The notes beneath the pieces are model-generated. The model saw only the letters and a list, made by a program, of their open reading frames with translations. It searched no databases and was not told where the DNA came from. From Panonychus citri (Eukaryota > Arthropoda > Arachnida > Trombidiformes > Tetranychidae), in NCBI RefSeq assembly GCF_014898815.1, contig NW_026515546.1, positions 3,977,001-4,041,000 of the forward strand: a stretch of DNA of 64,000 nucleotides, given 5' to 3'. Positions 20,826 to 31,435 of the stretch are shown one piece after another. Both the position numbers and the translations under genes were made by a program. Every line of letters begins with the position of its first letter. The first letter of the stretch is position 1.

Positions 20826-22254
20826 AGTGAATATGTAGATATATTTATATGTTTTGTATTGAGAAAAATCGATTGATTTATTAAACCAAAGAGAAATTGA
20901 TTTTAATCATCAAACAGGAAGGAAAAGGAACTAAAAGGAAGAAGATACCAGAACCAGGAAGATGTTTAAGATGCACGAAATTCACCAGAAGAGAGAGAGA
21001 GAAAGTAAACCAGTTAAGGTGAAATGGTCGAGAAAGAAAATGGAATTCACTTATTTGAGAGAAATGATCCAAGGAAAATATCTACAATTACCAGTGAAGA
21101 AAATTAAATTAACAGGATTAACAGGATAATGTGAACCTCGAGCTGTTATAATAAATTCACTGAGAGATGATAATATAATGTAAATTCACATTAAAGTTCA
21201 ATTGTTGTCAAGAGAGAAAAATAGGAGAGAAGAAAAAATCACAAGCCAAATATTCACATGGAAACCAAAAAGAGAAGAAAAAAAAATTCTATTCTCCTTT
21301 GGATGTTTTTTTTTGCTTTTCGACACAAACGCAAAACACAAATTTAATGATTTACATTTGAAACATTACCAAGAATAGAATTAACAAATTAAAATAGATT
21401 GTAGACAATTAATGAGTGAAGTAAACAATTAAGAAAATTACCAGAGAGAGATAAACACATTGGAGAGAAAGTGAGAGGAAAAGGAAAGTAACTCATAGAG
21501 AGAGAAAAATAAACAAAATGGAAAATAAGAGAAAACCAATTGAAAATTCAATTGAAGTAAAAATGATCAACATGATGAGGAGATTAAATTGTTTAATTAC
21601 GAAATCAAGAGATGATAATAGTTCATGATAATCGTGAAACAATTAACAGAATATGAGTGAAGAGAAATAAACAAGATGAAGTGAAGAGAGAAAATGAAAA
21701 AGTAAATAAAAAAAAAGAAAATGAGTTAACCGAAAGAGAGAAAACTGGATTAGTCCGACTCACTTTTTTCTCTTTCTTTTTCTCTTTCGAATTAACTTTC
21801 GATTTCGCTTTTCTTTCTCTGTCTAATTCTCACTTGGCTTCGAAATTGTTGATAATCTCCTAATTCTATCAGTGTGATTAATCCGCAATCAGTGATTATC
21901 TTTAATTGGATTAGTTTGTTTTTCTCTTTGGGTCAATCAAATTTTCTGATTGTTGTTGTTTGATTTTCCGTTGATTCGGTTGATTGTCTTGATTGGGACA
22001 AATTCCCACACACCCAAATACTGATTGTCGTCAATTGATTGGGAGAAATGATTCCATTCAATTGATTGATTATGTTAATTTACCAATGGATTATGTTGAT
22101 TACTTGATAATCATTATTTTCATGATGAATAATTTAAAGAAATCATCATGATCATGATTGACATCATTTGATCAACAACAACAATAATAGATCACGAAAC
22201 AATAAGAGTAACAATTTAATAGTTAAATTGAGAATCTCCATAAATAATGATTAG

Positions 22255-22350
22255 TTAAATTGTTATTTCTTGGGCGTTGGAATCACAATTAAAATAAATC
22301 ATCACCTTGATGGTTATTTAACATGATAACAGAAGTTAATTTACTTTGAT
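22255..22350 (+). repeat. Direct repeat, copy 1
   Basis: It shares the order TTAAATTGTTATTTCTTGGG, AATTAAAATAAAT, TGATGGTT and GATAACAGAAGTTAATTTA with 23116-23212, with scattered substitutions. Confidence 0.75.
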
Positions 22351-22479
22351 CAATAATGATTACTAATTAATTGTAATTGTTACAAGCAGATGAATTTTAT
22401 TGTAAATTGTTAATTGTTGGTAAGGTGTAAGAAAATCAAATAAATTAATACGAAAATGATTAAATGTAATAACGTAAAT

Positions 22480-22985
22480 GATTAGTTGATTATGTGATAA
22501 AGTAAATTGTAAGTTGACTTAAGTTTGATTGTTTCAACTGGCAAACTAAAAATAGATGAAAAATGTTAATTAAATTCAATTGAATAAACGATTAATTTGA
22601 TTACCTTGAATTAATTGGTAACAATTAACAATCAGTGTGAAGATTAAATAATCAAGTTAATTATCAACAGAGAGAATCCTTGATGGTTTAATCATTTCCA
22701 TGATTAAGATGAGAGTAAAAAATCAAATCTAATGAGATGAATTAATTGTCACTCGAAAAAGACTAAGAAAAGAAATTAATTAAGTTGCCCCGAGGGCACA
22801 GAACTAGTCGTCCAGATGACAATTAACTTGTTACAATTATTACTAATTGTTACAATTAGAACAGTTCACAAATCGATTATTTTTTTCGAAGCCACAAGAT
22901 GTCGCTCTTTTCACTTTTCCATTAAAGTCAATTTTTTTCTTATTCTTTTTAATCACAATTAACTAATTATGTAAATGTTAAGAAA
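22480..22985 (+). repeat. Direct duplicate of the DNA upstream of LSM7 copy 2
   Basis: 22480-22785 matches 25766-26075 (shared runs include TCAGTGTGAAGATTAAATAA and CACTCGAAAAAGACTAAGAA). Beyond a short unique insert, 22888-22975 is a diverged version of the LSM7 promoter: TTTTTTCGAA, AGATGTCGC, then CACAATTAACTAA. No LSM7 coding exon follows, so this is a promoter-bearing relic. Confidence 0.75.
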
Positions 22986-23115
22986 ATTTTATTTGAACGT
23001 AGTAAGGAAGACACAATTTAAAGGAATAGATCAACACCAAATTAACCATCAGAATTTAAATATGGAACTTAAGAAATTCTGATTCTTCTACTCAGGTTAA
23101 TATTCACTTTCACAA

Positions 23116-23212
23116 TTTAAATTGTTATTTCTTGGGAGTTTTAATCTCAATTAAAATAAATTGCCTCTTTGATGGTTGTTTAGCATGATAACAGAAGTTA
23201 ATTTAGTTTACA
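23116..23212 (+). repeat. Direct repeat, copy 2
   Basis: Second copy of the 22255-22350 repeat. It ends about 80 bases before the inverted-repeat element that begins at 23290. Confidence 0.75.
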
Positions 23213-23289
23213 TAGTTGATTAATTACTTTTGTCAGCCTAACTATTCACGAAAAGGAGGATTAATTTAATCGTTGGACAAAACTTTCCA

Positions 23290-23467
23290 TGAAGTTAGAA
23301 TCAGATCAATTTAAATTCTTCCTCTCAAAGTATTGAATTCATCTTTCTGAACCAACCAAAAGTCTTCCACCTTGGGCGAGATTAGGATAATCCTCATTCG
23401 GATTGAATTCATCTTACACAAGAAACTAAAAATCTTTCTTCGTTTTCAATTCGTCTCTTGCTCTATC
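23290..23467 (+). repeat. Left terminal inverted repeat
   Basis: Reverse complement of 24583-24760. Differences were seen near the outer end (one base) and in the inner CTTCGTT versus CTCATT stretch. Confidence 0.9.
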
Positions 23468-23869
23468 GAAGACAAAGATGAATGTCAACCCTAAAATCGA
23501 CCTCTGTCAAACTCAAAATCAAAAATTGTTTTACATAGAATATTCAATAAAAACTCTTTAACCTTTTTTAAAAGTTCTAAAAAATTCTGGGCAGGTCACA
23601 ATCGGCGATCAAAGTTTTTCGATTATAACACATAAACTAAACTCAATTCTGTCACCCAATTTGAATTTGTATTCATCCAATACTCTTGATCTCTTGATAT
23701 CTTATTTGTCTGTCTCTTGTTATTACTCTATATGGTTACAGAAGTGAATATAATAATTGAATATTGTCTATTGATTCATATGGAATTTATTTAATTGTAA
23801 ATAATTCTCACAGGTGATTAAAGTGTCGATTACCATTATTCAATAGGAATAACCTTGATACCCATGCCG

Positions 23870-23876
23870 TATAAAA
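23870..23876 (+). promoter_or_regulatory. TATA box inside the inverted-repeat element
   Basis: TATAAAA preceded by GCCG sits 112-118 bases upstream of the ATG at 23988, predicting transcription from near 23900. Confidence 0.6.
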
Positions 23877-23987
23877 AGAAAGGCTTCCAAGTTTATCATT
23901 ATCACTTTCAATCATCAATTGATTTAATCGACGTATCTTTTGCTTTCAAGTAACAATCAACAACTTTACTATCATCAATTTGTCATC

Positions 23988-24161
23988 ATGAAATTCAGAA
24001 GTTTCAAAGTTTTCATTGACTTCATCGTCTGCAGCACCTTCATCATCCTCATTGGAACCAATATACGGCCAATATACAGCCTCGAGGAATCAACGAAAAT
24101 CACACTCGACGGTGACGGAAGAAACAAAAATCAAAGTCCCGAAATAAAATCAAAGCCGTGA
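23988..24161 (+). CDS. Small secreted peptide (57 aa) inside the inverted-repeat element
   Basis: The ATG at 23988 starts MKFRSFKVF and a strongly hydrophobic segment to about residue 33 (FIDFIVCSTFIILIG then NIRPIYS), a typical signal peptide, followed by a short polar, charged mature part of about 25 residues with no cysteines. It has its own TATA box (23870) and a poly(A) signal AATAAA at 24195, 34 bases after the stop, so it has the parts of a complete intronless gene. No family was recognised. It may be a short effector-like or gland peptide, but that is a guess from secretion and size only. I chose this ATG because the frame's upstream extension has no ATG. Confidence 0.6.
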   Translation: MKFRSFKVFIDFIVCSTFIILIGTNIRPIYSLEESTKITLDGDGRNKNQSPEIKSKP

Positions 24162-24194
24162 TGTTACCGGGAAGCAAACGCAAAAAAGGAAATT

Positions 24195-24200
24195 AATAAA
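24195..24200 (+). terminator. Poly(A) signal of the small secreted peptide gene
   Basis: AATAAA lies 34 bases after the TGA stop. A second AATAAA-containing run occurs near 24380. Confidence 0.5.
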
Positions 24201-24486
24201 ATTCTCAAGTTTTTGAATTACAACTAACCAATTTAACCATTTCGAGTTAGAAGTTCTGTCATTTATGAGCTTCACCGTTTTCAACCAAATGCTTTTCCTT
24301 ATTTATACATGTATTATATTAATAATTTATGTAAAGTATAAAAGTGTAACTATCACTATGAATGAAATGTTCAAGAAATTAATAAAATCGATATGTAATC
24401 AATAACCTTCTTAAATCACACAATGTACACCCAAATTGTAATCTCAATTTTGTATCCTATTAATTCACAAATCAAAGGTGTAATAT

Positions 24487-24516
24487 AAATGAACTAATAA
24501 TATTATTAGTTCATTT
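24487..24516. repeat. 30-base perfect palindrome
   Basis: AAATGAACTAATAAT followed directly by its exact reverse complement, without a spacer, inside the inverted-repeat element and about 65 bases before its right terminal repeat. Confidence 0.9.
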
Positions 24517-24582
24517 GATATCAAATTTTACACAATAGAATTTCAAGAAATAAAAAATCATTGATCTTGATTTACGTAGTTA

Positions 24583-24760
24583 GATAGAGCAAGAGACGAA
24601 TTGAAAATGAGGAAAGATTTTTAGTTTCTTGTGTAAGATGAATTCAATCCGAATGAGGATTATCCTAATCTCGCCCAAGGTGGAAGACTTTTGGTTGGTT
24701 CAGAAAGATGAATTCAATACTTTGAGAGGAAGAATTTAAATTGATCTGATTGTAACTTCA
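24583..24760 (-). repeat. Right terminal inverted repeat
   Basis: Reverse complement of 23290-23467. Together the two arms could fold into a stem of about 178 base pairs. Confidence 0.9.
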
Positions 24761-25097
24761 TTTCACAGTTATGGTGACATAAATTAATTAGAAACCAAGT
24801 TAATTGCTGTTTAAATTTTTAATATTCTCATAGAGTAAAAATTGTATGCTTCCCTTTTAATTACATTGAATTGGAAAAATATGGATTTGATTACAAAAAA
24901 TAAACACTCTGATTGTTGATTGATTTAGTTATTGGATCGATTTGAAAAACCATCAAGATTGGAAACAATTGTAACTATTATAATGATTAGGCATCTCCAT
25001 TAGAGCTTTGAAAATCTGTTTAATTGTAACAATTAAGAAAACAGTTTCAATTGAAAAATTTGCTAATCAATAAAAGAGGAAGACAATTAACTTACAA

Positions 25098-25474
25098 TCA
25101 ATAGTAATCAAAGCCAAATGGTGAAGGTGGATAACCGTAACCAAGACCATAGCCAAGACCGTAACCATAACCGAGACCGGGACCGGGGCCGTAATGAGCT
25201 GAAACTGAATTAGATGATTAACAATTAGCTAAACAATTAGTTGATTAGGTTAACTTACCCCCTGGTAACCAGTATTGTCGAGGTTTTAATTTGGTTGTTG
25301 AATCTTCATTGATTGCTGATTTATTGATTGTTGTTGGTTGACGATCATCAATATCATCCAATTTTTCACTTGACTTCATTCGGTTGATTTAATTTCCTCG
25401 ATTGGATTACAATTAACAATTAAAAGTTTAACAACAATTAGAAAAATGATGAGATGAATCAGTTGATTGTCCAT
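25098..25474 (-). CDS. Small GY-rich peptide gene, reading frame interrupted
   Basis: The 3' exon (25198-25098) encodes a GYG/GLGYG-rich tail ending in PPSPFGFDYY. It joins in phase 1 to 25379-25259, whose frame starts at an ATG (25379) with MKSSEKLDD and ends KPRQYWLPG. Alone this gives 74 residues without a signal peptide. Just upstream, an ATG at 25474 opens a perfect signal-peptide-like frame (MDNQLIHLIIFLIVV and on), but it stops at a TGA overlapping the ATG at 25379 and is in a different frame. Either an unseen small intron or alternative start links them, or a one- or two-base indel has broken a secreted GY-rich peptide gene. The tail resembles arthropod Gly/Tyr-rich neuropeptide-like, antimicrobial or cuticle peptides only in composition. 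Confidence 0.5.
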
Positions 25475-26316
25475 GTTTAAGGTTTGATGTTCAACGATTA
25501 AATTAATCAATTGGATTGAAGTTGAGTCAATATTTATATGTGATTTTTATTGTCATAATAATTAAATCAGCTAATCAATTGATTTATTTACACAAAAAGT
25601 TAATTATTATGAGCAATCACATAATTAACTTAATTGTTATTAGAGAATCTGCTTACCTATGCAATTAAATTATTTAAAAATAGATAATAAATCAATCGTT
25701 CACCTTGATTTTGTCAATCACAATTAATCGGTTAATTGTGTAATAGAATTAGAAAAATGTTAATAATTAGTTGATTATGTGATAGAGTAAATTGTAAGTT
25801 TAATTAAGTTTAATTGTTTCAACTGGAAAACTAAAAATAGATGAAAAATGTTAATTAAATTCAATTGAATGAACGATTAATTTGATTACCTTGAATTAAT
25901 TAATTGGTATCAATTAACAATCAGTGTGAAGATTAAATAATCAAGTTAATTACCAATAGAGAGAATCAATGATGATTTAATCATTTCCATGATTAGAATG
26001 AGAATTAAAAATCAAATCTGATGTGATGAATTAATTGCCACTCGAAAAAGACTAAGAAAAATAGAAATTAATTATTATCGATTATCAAATGTCGAGAATT
26101 AAGCTAAACGTAGAGAGAGTTTAGTGAAAATAGACTAATTCTTTTTTCGAATCCAATAGATGTCACTGTTTTCGCGGTTCAAATTCTCGGTTTTCTTTTC
26201 ATGTTTTGATTTAAAAAGAGTTTTTTTTAATCATTTGTTGTCCACAATTAACTAAATTGTATCAGTTTCTCAATTAAATCAGTTCTTTATTCGATTGTCA
26301 ATTTGAAGATTAAACT
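25475..26316. other. Upstream region of LSM7 copy 2, duplicated DNA
   Basis: 25766-26285 is the duplicate partner of 22480-22985. From about 26105 to 26316 it also matches 7397-7605 upstream of LSM7 copy 1. A TTCGAA plus AGATGTCAC motif lies at 26146-26166. No other gene is seen. Confidence 0.6.
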
Positions 26317-26772
26317 ATGGTAAGTGAAACAGTGAATGTTAATTCCTTTTGTTTGATCTGAGACAATTTGTTAACCTTTTTGTATGTTTGGCTTTTTTTT
26401 ACTTCTTTTGGGTTTCTCGCTATTTAGGAATCTGCGGGTGGAGGTGTTAAACTTGGTGGTGACCAAAAGGTTAATCCATTGGGTAGGAAAAAGGAATCAA
26501 TTGTTGACCTGACAAAATACATGGGAAAACCAGTGAGAGTTAAATTCCAAGGAGGCCGAGAAGCAATTGGTATTTTAAATGGATTTGATCCACTGTTAAA
26601 CATTGTTCTCGATAATACCAAAGAATTTTTAAGAGATCCAGAGGATCCCCTGAAATTAACGGAAAATACTCGAGACCTTGGGCTTGTGGTGTGCAAAGGA
26701 CCTTCGGTTGTTGTAATTTGTCCCGTTGATGGAATGGAACAGATTTCTAATCCATTCGGTGTTAACCCATAA
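26317..26772 (+). CDS. LSM7: U6 snRNA-associated Sm-like protein LSm7 (copy 2)
   Basis: Two exons, 26317-26319 (the start codon alone) and 26428-26772, around a 108-base intron, giving the same 115-residue protein as the copy at 7606. In the 345-base second exon I find three differences between copies and all are silent (valine GTG/GTT, aspartate GAT/GAC, valine GTA/GTG). The intron and 5' flank differ more. Both Sm motifs are intact. Which copy is the ancestral one is not settled: this one sits next to repeats shared with 22.5 kb, while the other sits in the mosaic block beside DMAP1. Role as for the first copy: the heptameric LSm rings of mRNA decay and the U6 snRNP. Confidence 0.95.
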
Positions 26773-27714
26773 TTCTAACAGTTTAAACGTTTAACAAAAT
26801 TGATTTTTATTCAACCTGTTTACTTTGGATTAAACAAAAAGTTCTCTTCTCCTTTTCCCTCTAGCCAAGTTATACAATCTTTTCATTCTTCCAGCAATTC
26901 TTCAATATATTAGATCATCTAATTGGTCGATGGTTAAAGTTATCGGATCGAAAAATCCTCTTCTATTCAAAGATATTACTGTCGGTGGTATGGTTTTGCT
27001 ATTGAGAAAATCGATCCATTTTATTATCATGATAAACCAAAGAGAAATTGATTTTAACCATCAAACAGGAAGGAAAGAATAAAAGAATTAAAAGAAGGAA
27101 AGAGACAAAGAAGATACACGAAATTTACCAGAAGCGGAATTATTATTATTCTTCGTACAATTAGTATCACAATTAGATCAGTTCGTGGTTAAAGATCATC
27201 AAAGTTAAACATCTTCAATGATTATCTTCAGCTCTTTGAGCTATATGATATTTTCATTGATAATAACTGAAGATCATCAGATGATAATAATCAGGGGAAA
27301 AAAGATAAATATTAACTTGTAGTTGATATTAACTTTTAACAATTAGATTAAAATTGTGTTGATTAGTGAGAAGAGTCTTAACAATTGGACATTGAAAGAG
27401 TCACTCGTGTGGTCAGCAAATAGAAAAAAAAATATCAAATGATCAAATATTGACCTTATCGATTATTGAAATACTAACAATCTAATGAATTAGATTTTCT
27501 CTTTGATCAAATAATAATAAGTGTAGATTATAATAATTTAACCAATCGAATGTAATTTAGGTGAAAAAGAACAAAAAAAAAGTAGTTTTCTCTCTCACCT
27601 CAGGAAGTTCGAAAAAAAAAGAAAAAAGAAAACATTAGTCAGTTAATTGTTCGACTAACATGATCAGCTTGATTCTCTTTTCTGATTACAATTGATTTTG
27701 GGTAAAGAATCAAA
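26773..27714. other. Intergenic region with a ceramidase relic, no intact gene
   Basis: Apart from the relic at 26930-27140 the sequence is AT-rich and non-coding. It leads into the gene starting at 27715. No TATA box was recognised. Confidence 0.5.
26930..27140 (-). pseudogene. Decayed fragment of the alkaline ceramidase start
   Basis: On the minus strand 26995-26930 retains about 20 codons of the ceramidase N-terminus (PPTVISL, then RRGF, then DPIT). The start codon has become ATA, a Trp has become Phe and an Asp has become Asn. 26995-27140 resembles the 5' flank at 20826-21000. This is the third ceramidase-derived piece in the window and is clearly non-functional. Confidence 0.8.
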
Positions 27715-29715
27715 ATGGGAACTATTGTTTCTTGTAGTCAAAGAGAATTACCTTCAATTGAGACTTGTGATGGTTATTTAATTGAGAATATTGGTCAATG
27801 TTGGAATTGTCGATTGGTCAGTTCACCTTTAAATTGTGAGAAAAGTTTTTTCCCGAAATTTGGAAAAGTAAATGAAAGTAAAGTGAAAGATGAAAGTGAA
27901 ATTTTTGTTCCAAAAAAAATTGGTCACTATCAGAGTCCAAATCTATGGAAAGATCATGTTAAAAGTAGAGTGACCACTAGTGGTCAACAATCAATTTGTA
28001 CCAATAGATCACACCAACAATTGTATAATGAATCACTTCAATGTCCTTTGTGTTGTAATGGTAAAAGATCAACAGAAACAATTAAATTGAGTAACAATCA
28101 ATTACCAATATGGCGACAGAAAGTAATGTCCAGTGTTTCACCTCAACCCTTGACCAAAAAGGAAGACAGTGAAAGTGAATCGATTCCAGAACTCGAACCA
28201 TCGACCTCTAAACACGTAACCATGGCGGAGATCAATGAAACGGTAAGAATGTGTTTCGATAACGAAGATGACCAACGAAAACTGACCAGTTCTGAATTCA
28301 CAACATCCGTTGAATTATTACCAATCGAATCAACGTCAACGATGATCGATGATAATATTAACAATGACTCGAAAGAAGTACCAATCTTAATTGTGGAGGA
28401 AAGAAAATCATCTGAAACAATCAATAAGAATAAAGAAAATGGTGAAAATTTATCTAATCCAATAAATGTTATAACACCAGAAATGATACAAGGAAAATGT
28501 CAACATGATGATAATAATGATGAGAATGAGACTCTGAGAAACCGGAAGAGTGAAGATGATGATAAAATGGAAGGTAAATTTTTCGATCCTCCAGAAAATG
28601 GACAATCAACTGATCCATATATCCGATTATCACTTGAAGATAAAACTTTTCAACAACAACACCAACAAGAAGATGCTGATGATTTAATGAAACCAATTTT
28701 ACAACCGGAAAGACAATCAACATCACCCTTATCCTCCTCATCCTCATCCTCATCATCTTCCATTGATAATCATGTGTCATCTAAAGGTAACAATGAAACT
28801 GGAAGTAATGAAAGCACTTATGGAACCAATAATGAATCAGAAAATTGTGACAATCATAATCTAAACAATGAATCAACTAAATCCAACGGAAATGATTTCG
28901 TCCTAAACTCTTTGGACAATATTAGTTTGAGTAGTTTATCAACAGTTGAAAGTGACACTGATTTAACTGAAAGCGAGTCCAATGGTCACTTGGTTTCTCG
29001 TCGATTGTCAAATTCAATGTCAGCTTATCAAACGCAATTAATGATCTCACAATTATCTAAATCATCTTTCACTGGGTCCATTGGGACAATGAGATGTTCC
29101 TTGTGCCGTTTAAATAGATTGGGATCAGAAAACTTTTGGCTCTCCCTGGATGAAGATATACTTTCAGTTCTTAAAACTTATACCGATCTAAGTGAATCCC
29201 TGAAGATAAAGGAACGCCAATTGTGGACTAATAACAATGTTGACCTGGAATATAAGGAAAGAATTGCTCGACTTCGAATGAGAAATCGAACTCGAGTGAC
29301 CATTGAAAGACAATCGGAAAACAAGATTATCATAATAATCAAAGATGGACACACAGTCTATTGTATCGAAGGTAAGTTACATTTACTTTCTAGAAATTAG
29401 TTCAAAAAATTCAAATCATTCGATGAGAACAACAATCAAAATATATAATCAATTTCCATTATCTCAATACAATTTAAATCATTAAGATTGTCCAAATCAA
29501 TTAACTTTACGAAGGGAAAAGTTACTTCCATTGAGAATCACAAGATGGCGCAACAGTCGAGTTCGAATAATTTTTTTAAATTTTCTATCAAACTAATTGA
29601 GAAACTTTCACAATAATTAAACGGATAGAAAATCATTAATCTTAATTATCTTACAGTGTTCATAATCCATGTGTTACCACAGAAAAGTGATGAATTAAAA
29701 AGGGAACAAGATTAA
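27715..29715 (+). CDS. Acidic, Ser/Asn-rich protein with N-terminal myristoylation-like motif
   Basis: Two exons (27715-29371 and 29657-29715; intron 29372-29656) join in phase 1 to give 571 residues. The intron has GTAAGT and TTACAG ends. The protein starts MGTIVSCSQ, which fits an N-myristoylation site followed by a palmitoylatable Cys. There are paired CxxC motifs (CWNC near residue 29, CPLCC near 103, CSLC near 462) that could bind metal. The long middle (about 130-440) is acidic and low-complexity (Glu, Asp, Ser, Asn, Gln; a poly-Ser run near 345) and probably disordered. The C-terminal about 100 residues (from ENFWLSLDEDILSVLK) look folded, with a helix and a basic ARLRMRNRTRVTIER segment followed by beta-like IIIIIKDGHTVYCIE. 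No family was recognised. If exon 2 is not used, the frame stops at 29400. Confidence 0.65.
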
Positions 29716-30999
29716 CTGAGGTGAGAAAGTTGAGAAAAAAGAGAAAAAGAAAAAAAAGTTAATTAACTTTTATTAAATCGAAAAATTATTCAATTGTAAT
29801 TAATATGATACATTTAAATTAAATCAAAAGTAACAATTGATTAATTGTTCACTGGTCATTGAGAATTAATTGCAATATAAGTGAATGGATACGAAAAGAA
29901 GACGAAGAGAAGAGAAAAAAAATTCTTTTCGAAATTCAGTCTGAATTTTTCTCTTTATCTCTCTCTCTTTCTCTTTTCCATCAATGAACATCATTCATGT
30001 TCTTCCATCTCTTACTTACTTTTATCTTCATAATCATGATGATGGACGAAGAAGATGATGATCATCATCAATTCCTATCATTACCTGAGTCTTATCATGA
30101 TTATCGTTAGACAGAAAAACGATTCTGAATTCTCGGAATGTGAGTAAATAATTTTCCACCAAGTTTTCATCTTCTCTTCATCTTCCGCCCTCTTTTTTCA
30201 TCTATTTCGATCATCATCTTTATCATCATTATCTTTTCTCTATCTCTTTAAATTTCCTGGTATTTAACCCAAAAAAAAATGGACTACAAAAAGTGCTTAT
30301 CATCATCAAATTCAATCAATATCGATCAACTCACTCATATAATACTCTCTCTCCTCTCCTCTTTACCTTTCCATAAACCACCCTTAAGATATCAGGCTCT
30401 TTCCCCTTTTCCCCTTTTCATCTTATCATCATTATCTTTCACTTATCATCATCATTTTCATCATCTCTCTCCTCATTCATTTACCTTGATTCCGTTTTCC
30501 ACTAAACTATTACCTTTATCAATCCATTTAACTATCAATCTTATTGATAGTTTATCATTATCATCTTTATCCTCATCAGTTTCATCCTCATCTTTCAGAT
30601 TCACTCTTTCCAAACATGAGAATCAATAATAATAATATTAATAGAAACAGAAAATCTCAATTCCAAGGTCCAAATTTACAATGATAATCAACTTCCTCCC
30701 ACTAACCCTTCATGTAGATCATTTAAATTACCCTAATCATCACGACATTTCAGTCTAACTACTCATGAGAATCAATCAGTTGTCATTCAGAATTATCATC
30801 TCATCATCATCATCCTCGTCATCTACATCCTACTAGTCTTCATCATCTTCTATTGCCTTCCGATGGGAGAAAAGGAAAAAAAGTTTCAAAATTTTTTCTA
30901 AAAAGTAAAAGAAAAAAAAACATTAACATTACATTTGGAACTTGAATTTTTTCAGTTTCTTCATCAATTCAACTTAATCATCATAATCAATTCAATTGA

Positions 31000-31435
31000 T
31001 CATTGATGATGATTAAAACGATAATATTAACAAAATGATAATAATCATCAAGATAACCCAATTTCTTGTAAAAAAAATTATCATTCCCCATGAAGTTTAT
31101 TCATATCTATCAAAAGTTCAACTATTGAGAGTCTCAGTTTTTTGACAGAGCAAAAATCTCATGAAATTTCATGGTGATCAAAATTAAAGTATTACAAAAA
31201 CAAGAATCATCATACTACATGATAATATGAACCATGGAGAAACAAAATTCATGGTAAGTAACTGAATGAACGAAAGATTCAAGAATAAAAAAAACAACAA
31301 CAAATGAAAATTTCATCTCAACTTTTACGTATTAACTATTCATGAATCATGAGAATTCAAAATTATTATCATGAAGAGAAAGATAAATGTGGGGATAAAT
31401 TTTCTTTCTATTCCAATATAAAATATTAATAATAA
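31000..31435 (-). repeat. Inverted partner of 6945-7390
   Basis: The match to the DMAP1-LSM7 intergenic region is in opposite orientation and ends on both sides in unrelated sequence. Small indels are present. Confidence 0.85.

Larger units (their letters stand above)
20826..23289. other. Ceramidase upstream region and repeat-rich intergenic DNA, no gene seen
   Basis: 20826-21185 is the upstream flank of the ceramidase gene and is shared with 8125-8376 and, in part, with 26995-27140. From about 21.2 to 23.3 kb no gene is supported. It contains GAGAGA-rich stretches (20990-21520), a segment (22480-22985) duplicated from or to 25766-26285, and a 95-base direct repeat (22255-22350 and 23116-23212). 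Confidence 0.55.
23290..24760 (+). mobile_element. 1.47 kb element with 178-bp terminal inverted repeats
   Basis: 23290-23467 and 24583-24760 are near-identical inverted repeats, with only a few mismatches over about 178 bases. Matching landmarks are GAACCAACCAAAAGTCTTCC on one side and its complement on the other, and CAAGAAACTAAAAATCTTTC. The 1.1 kb interior has a TATA box, a 57-codon secreted-peptide frame, a poly(A) signal and a 30-base perfect palindrome. No transposase frame is present. It could be a non-autonomous foldback-type DNA transposon that carries or captured a gene, or a gene bracketed by an inverted duplication. No target-site duplication was resolved. Confidence 0.65.

Noticed and set aside
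28143..28780. Minus-strand frames of about 100 codons
   Set aside because: They are shadows of the plus-strand acidic protein's coding sequence.
30279..30629. 116-codon plus-strand frame
   Set aside because: The translation is Ser/Leu/His low-complexity from TCATC and CTC repeats, with no splice or promoter context.
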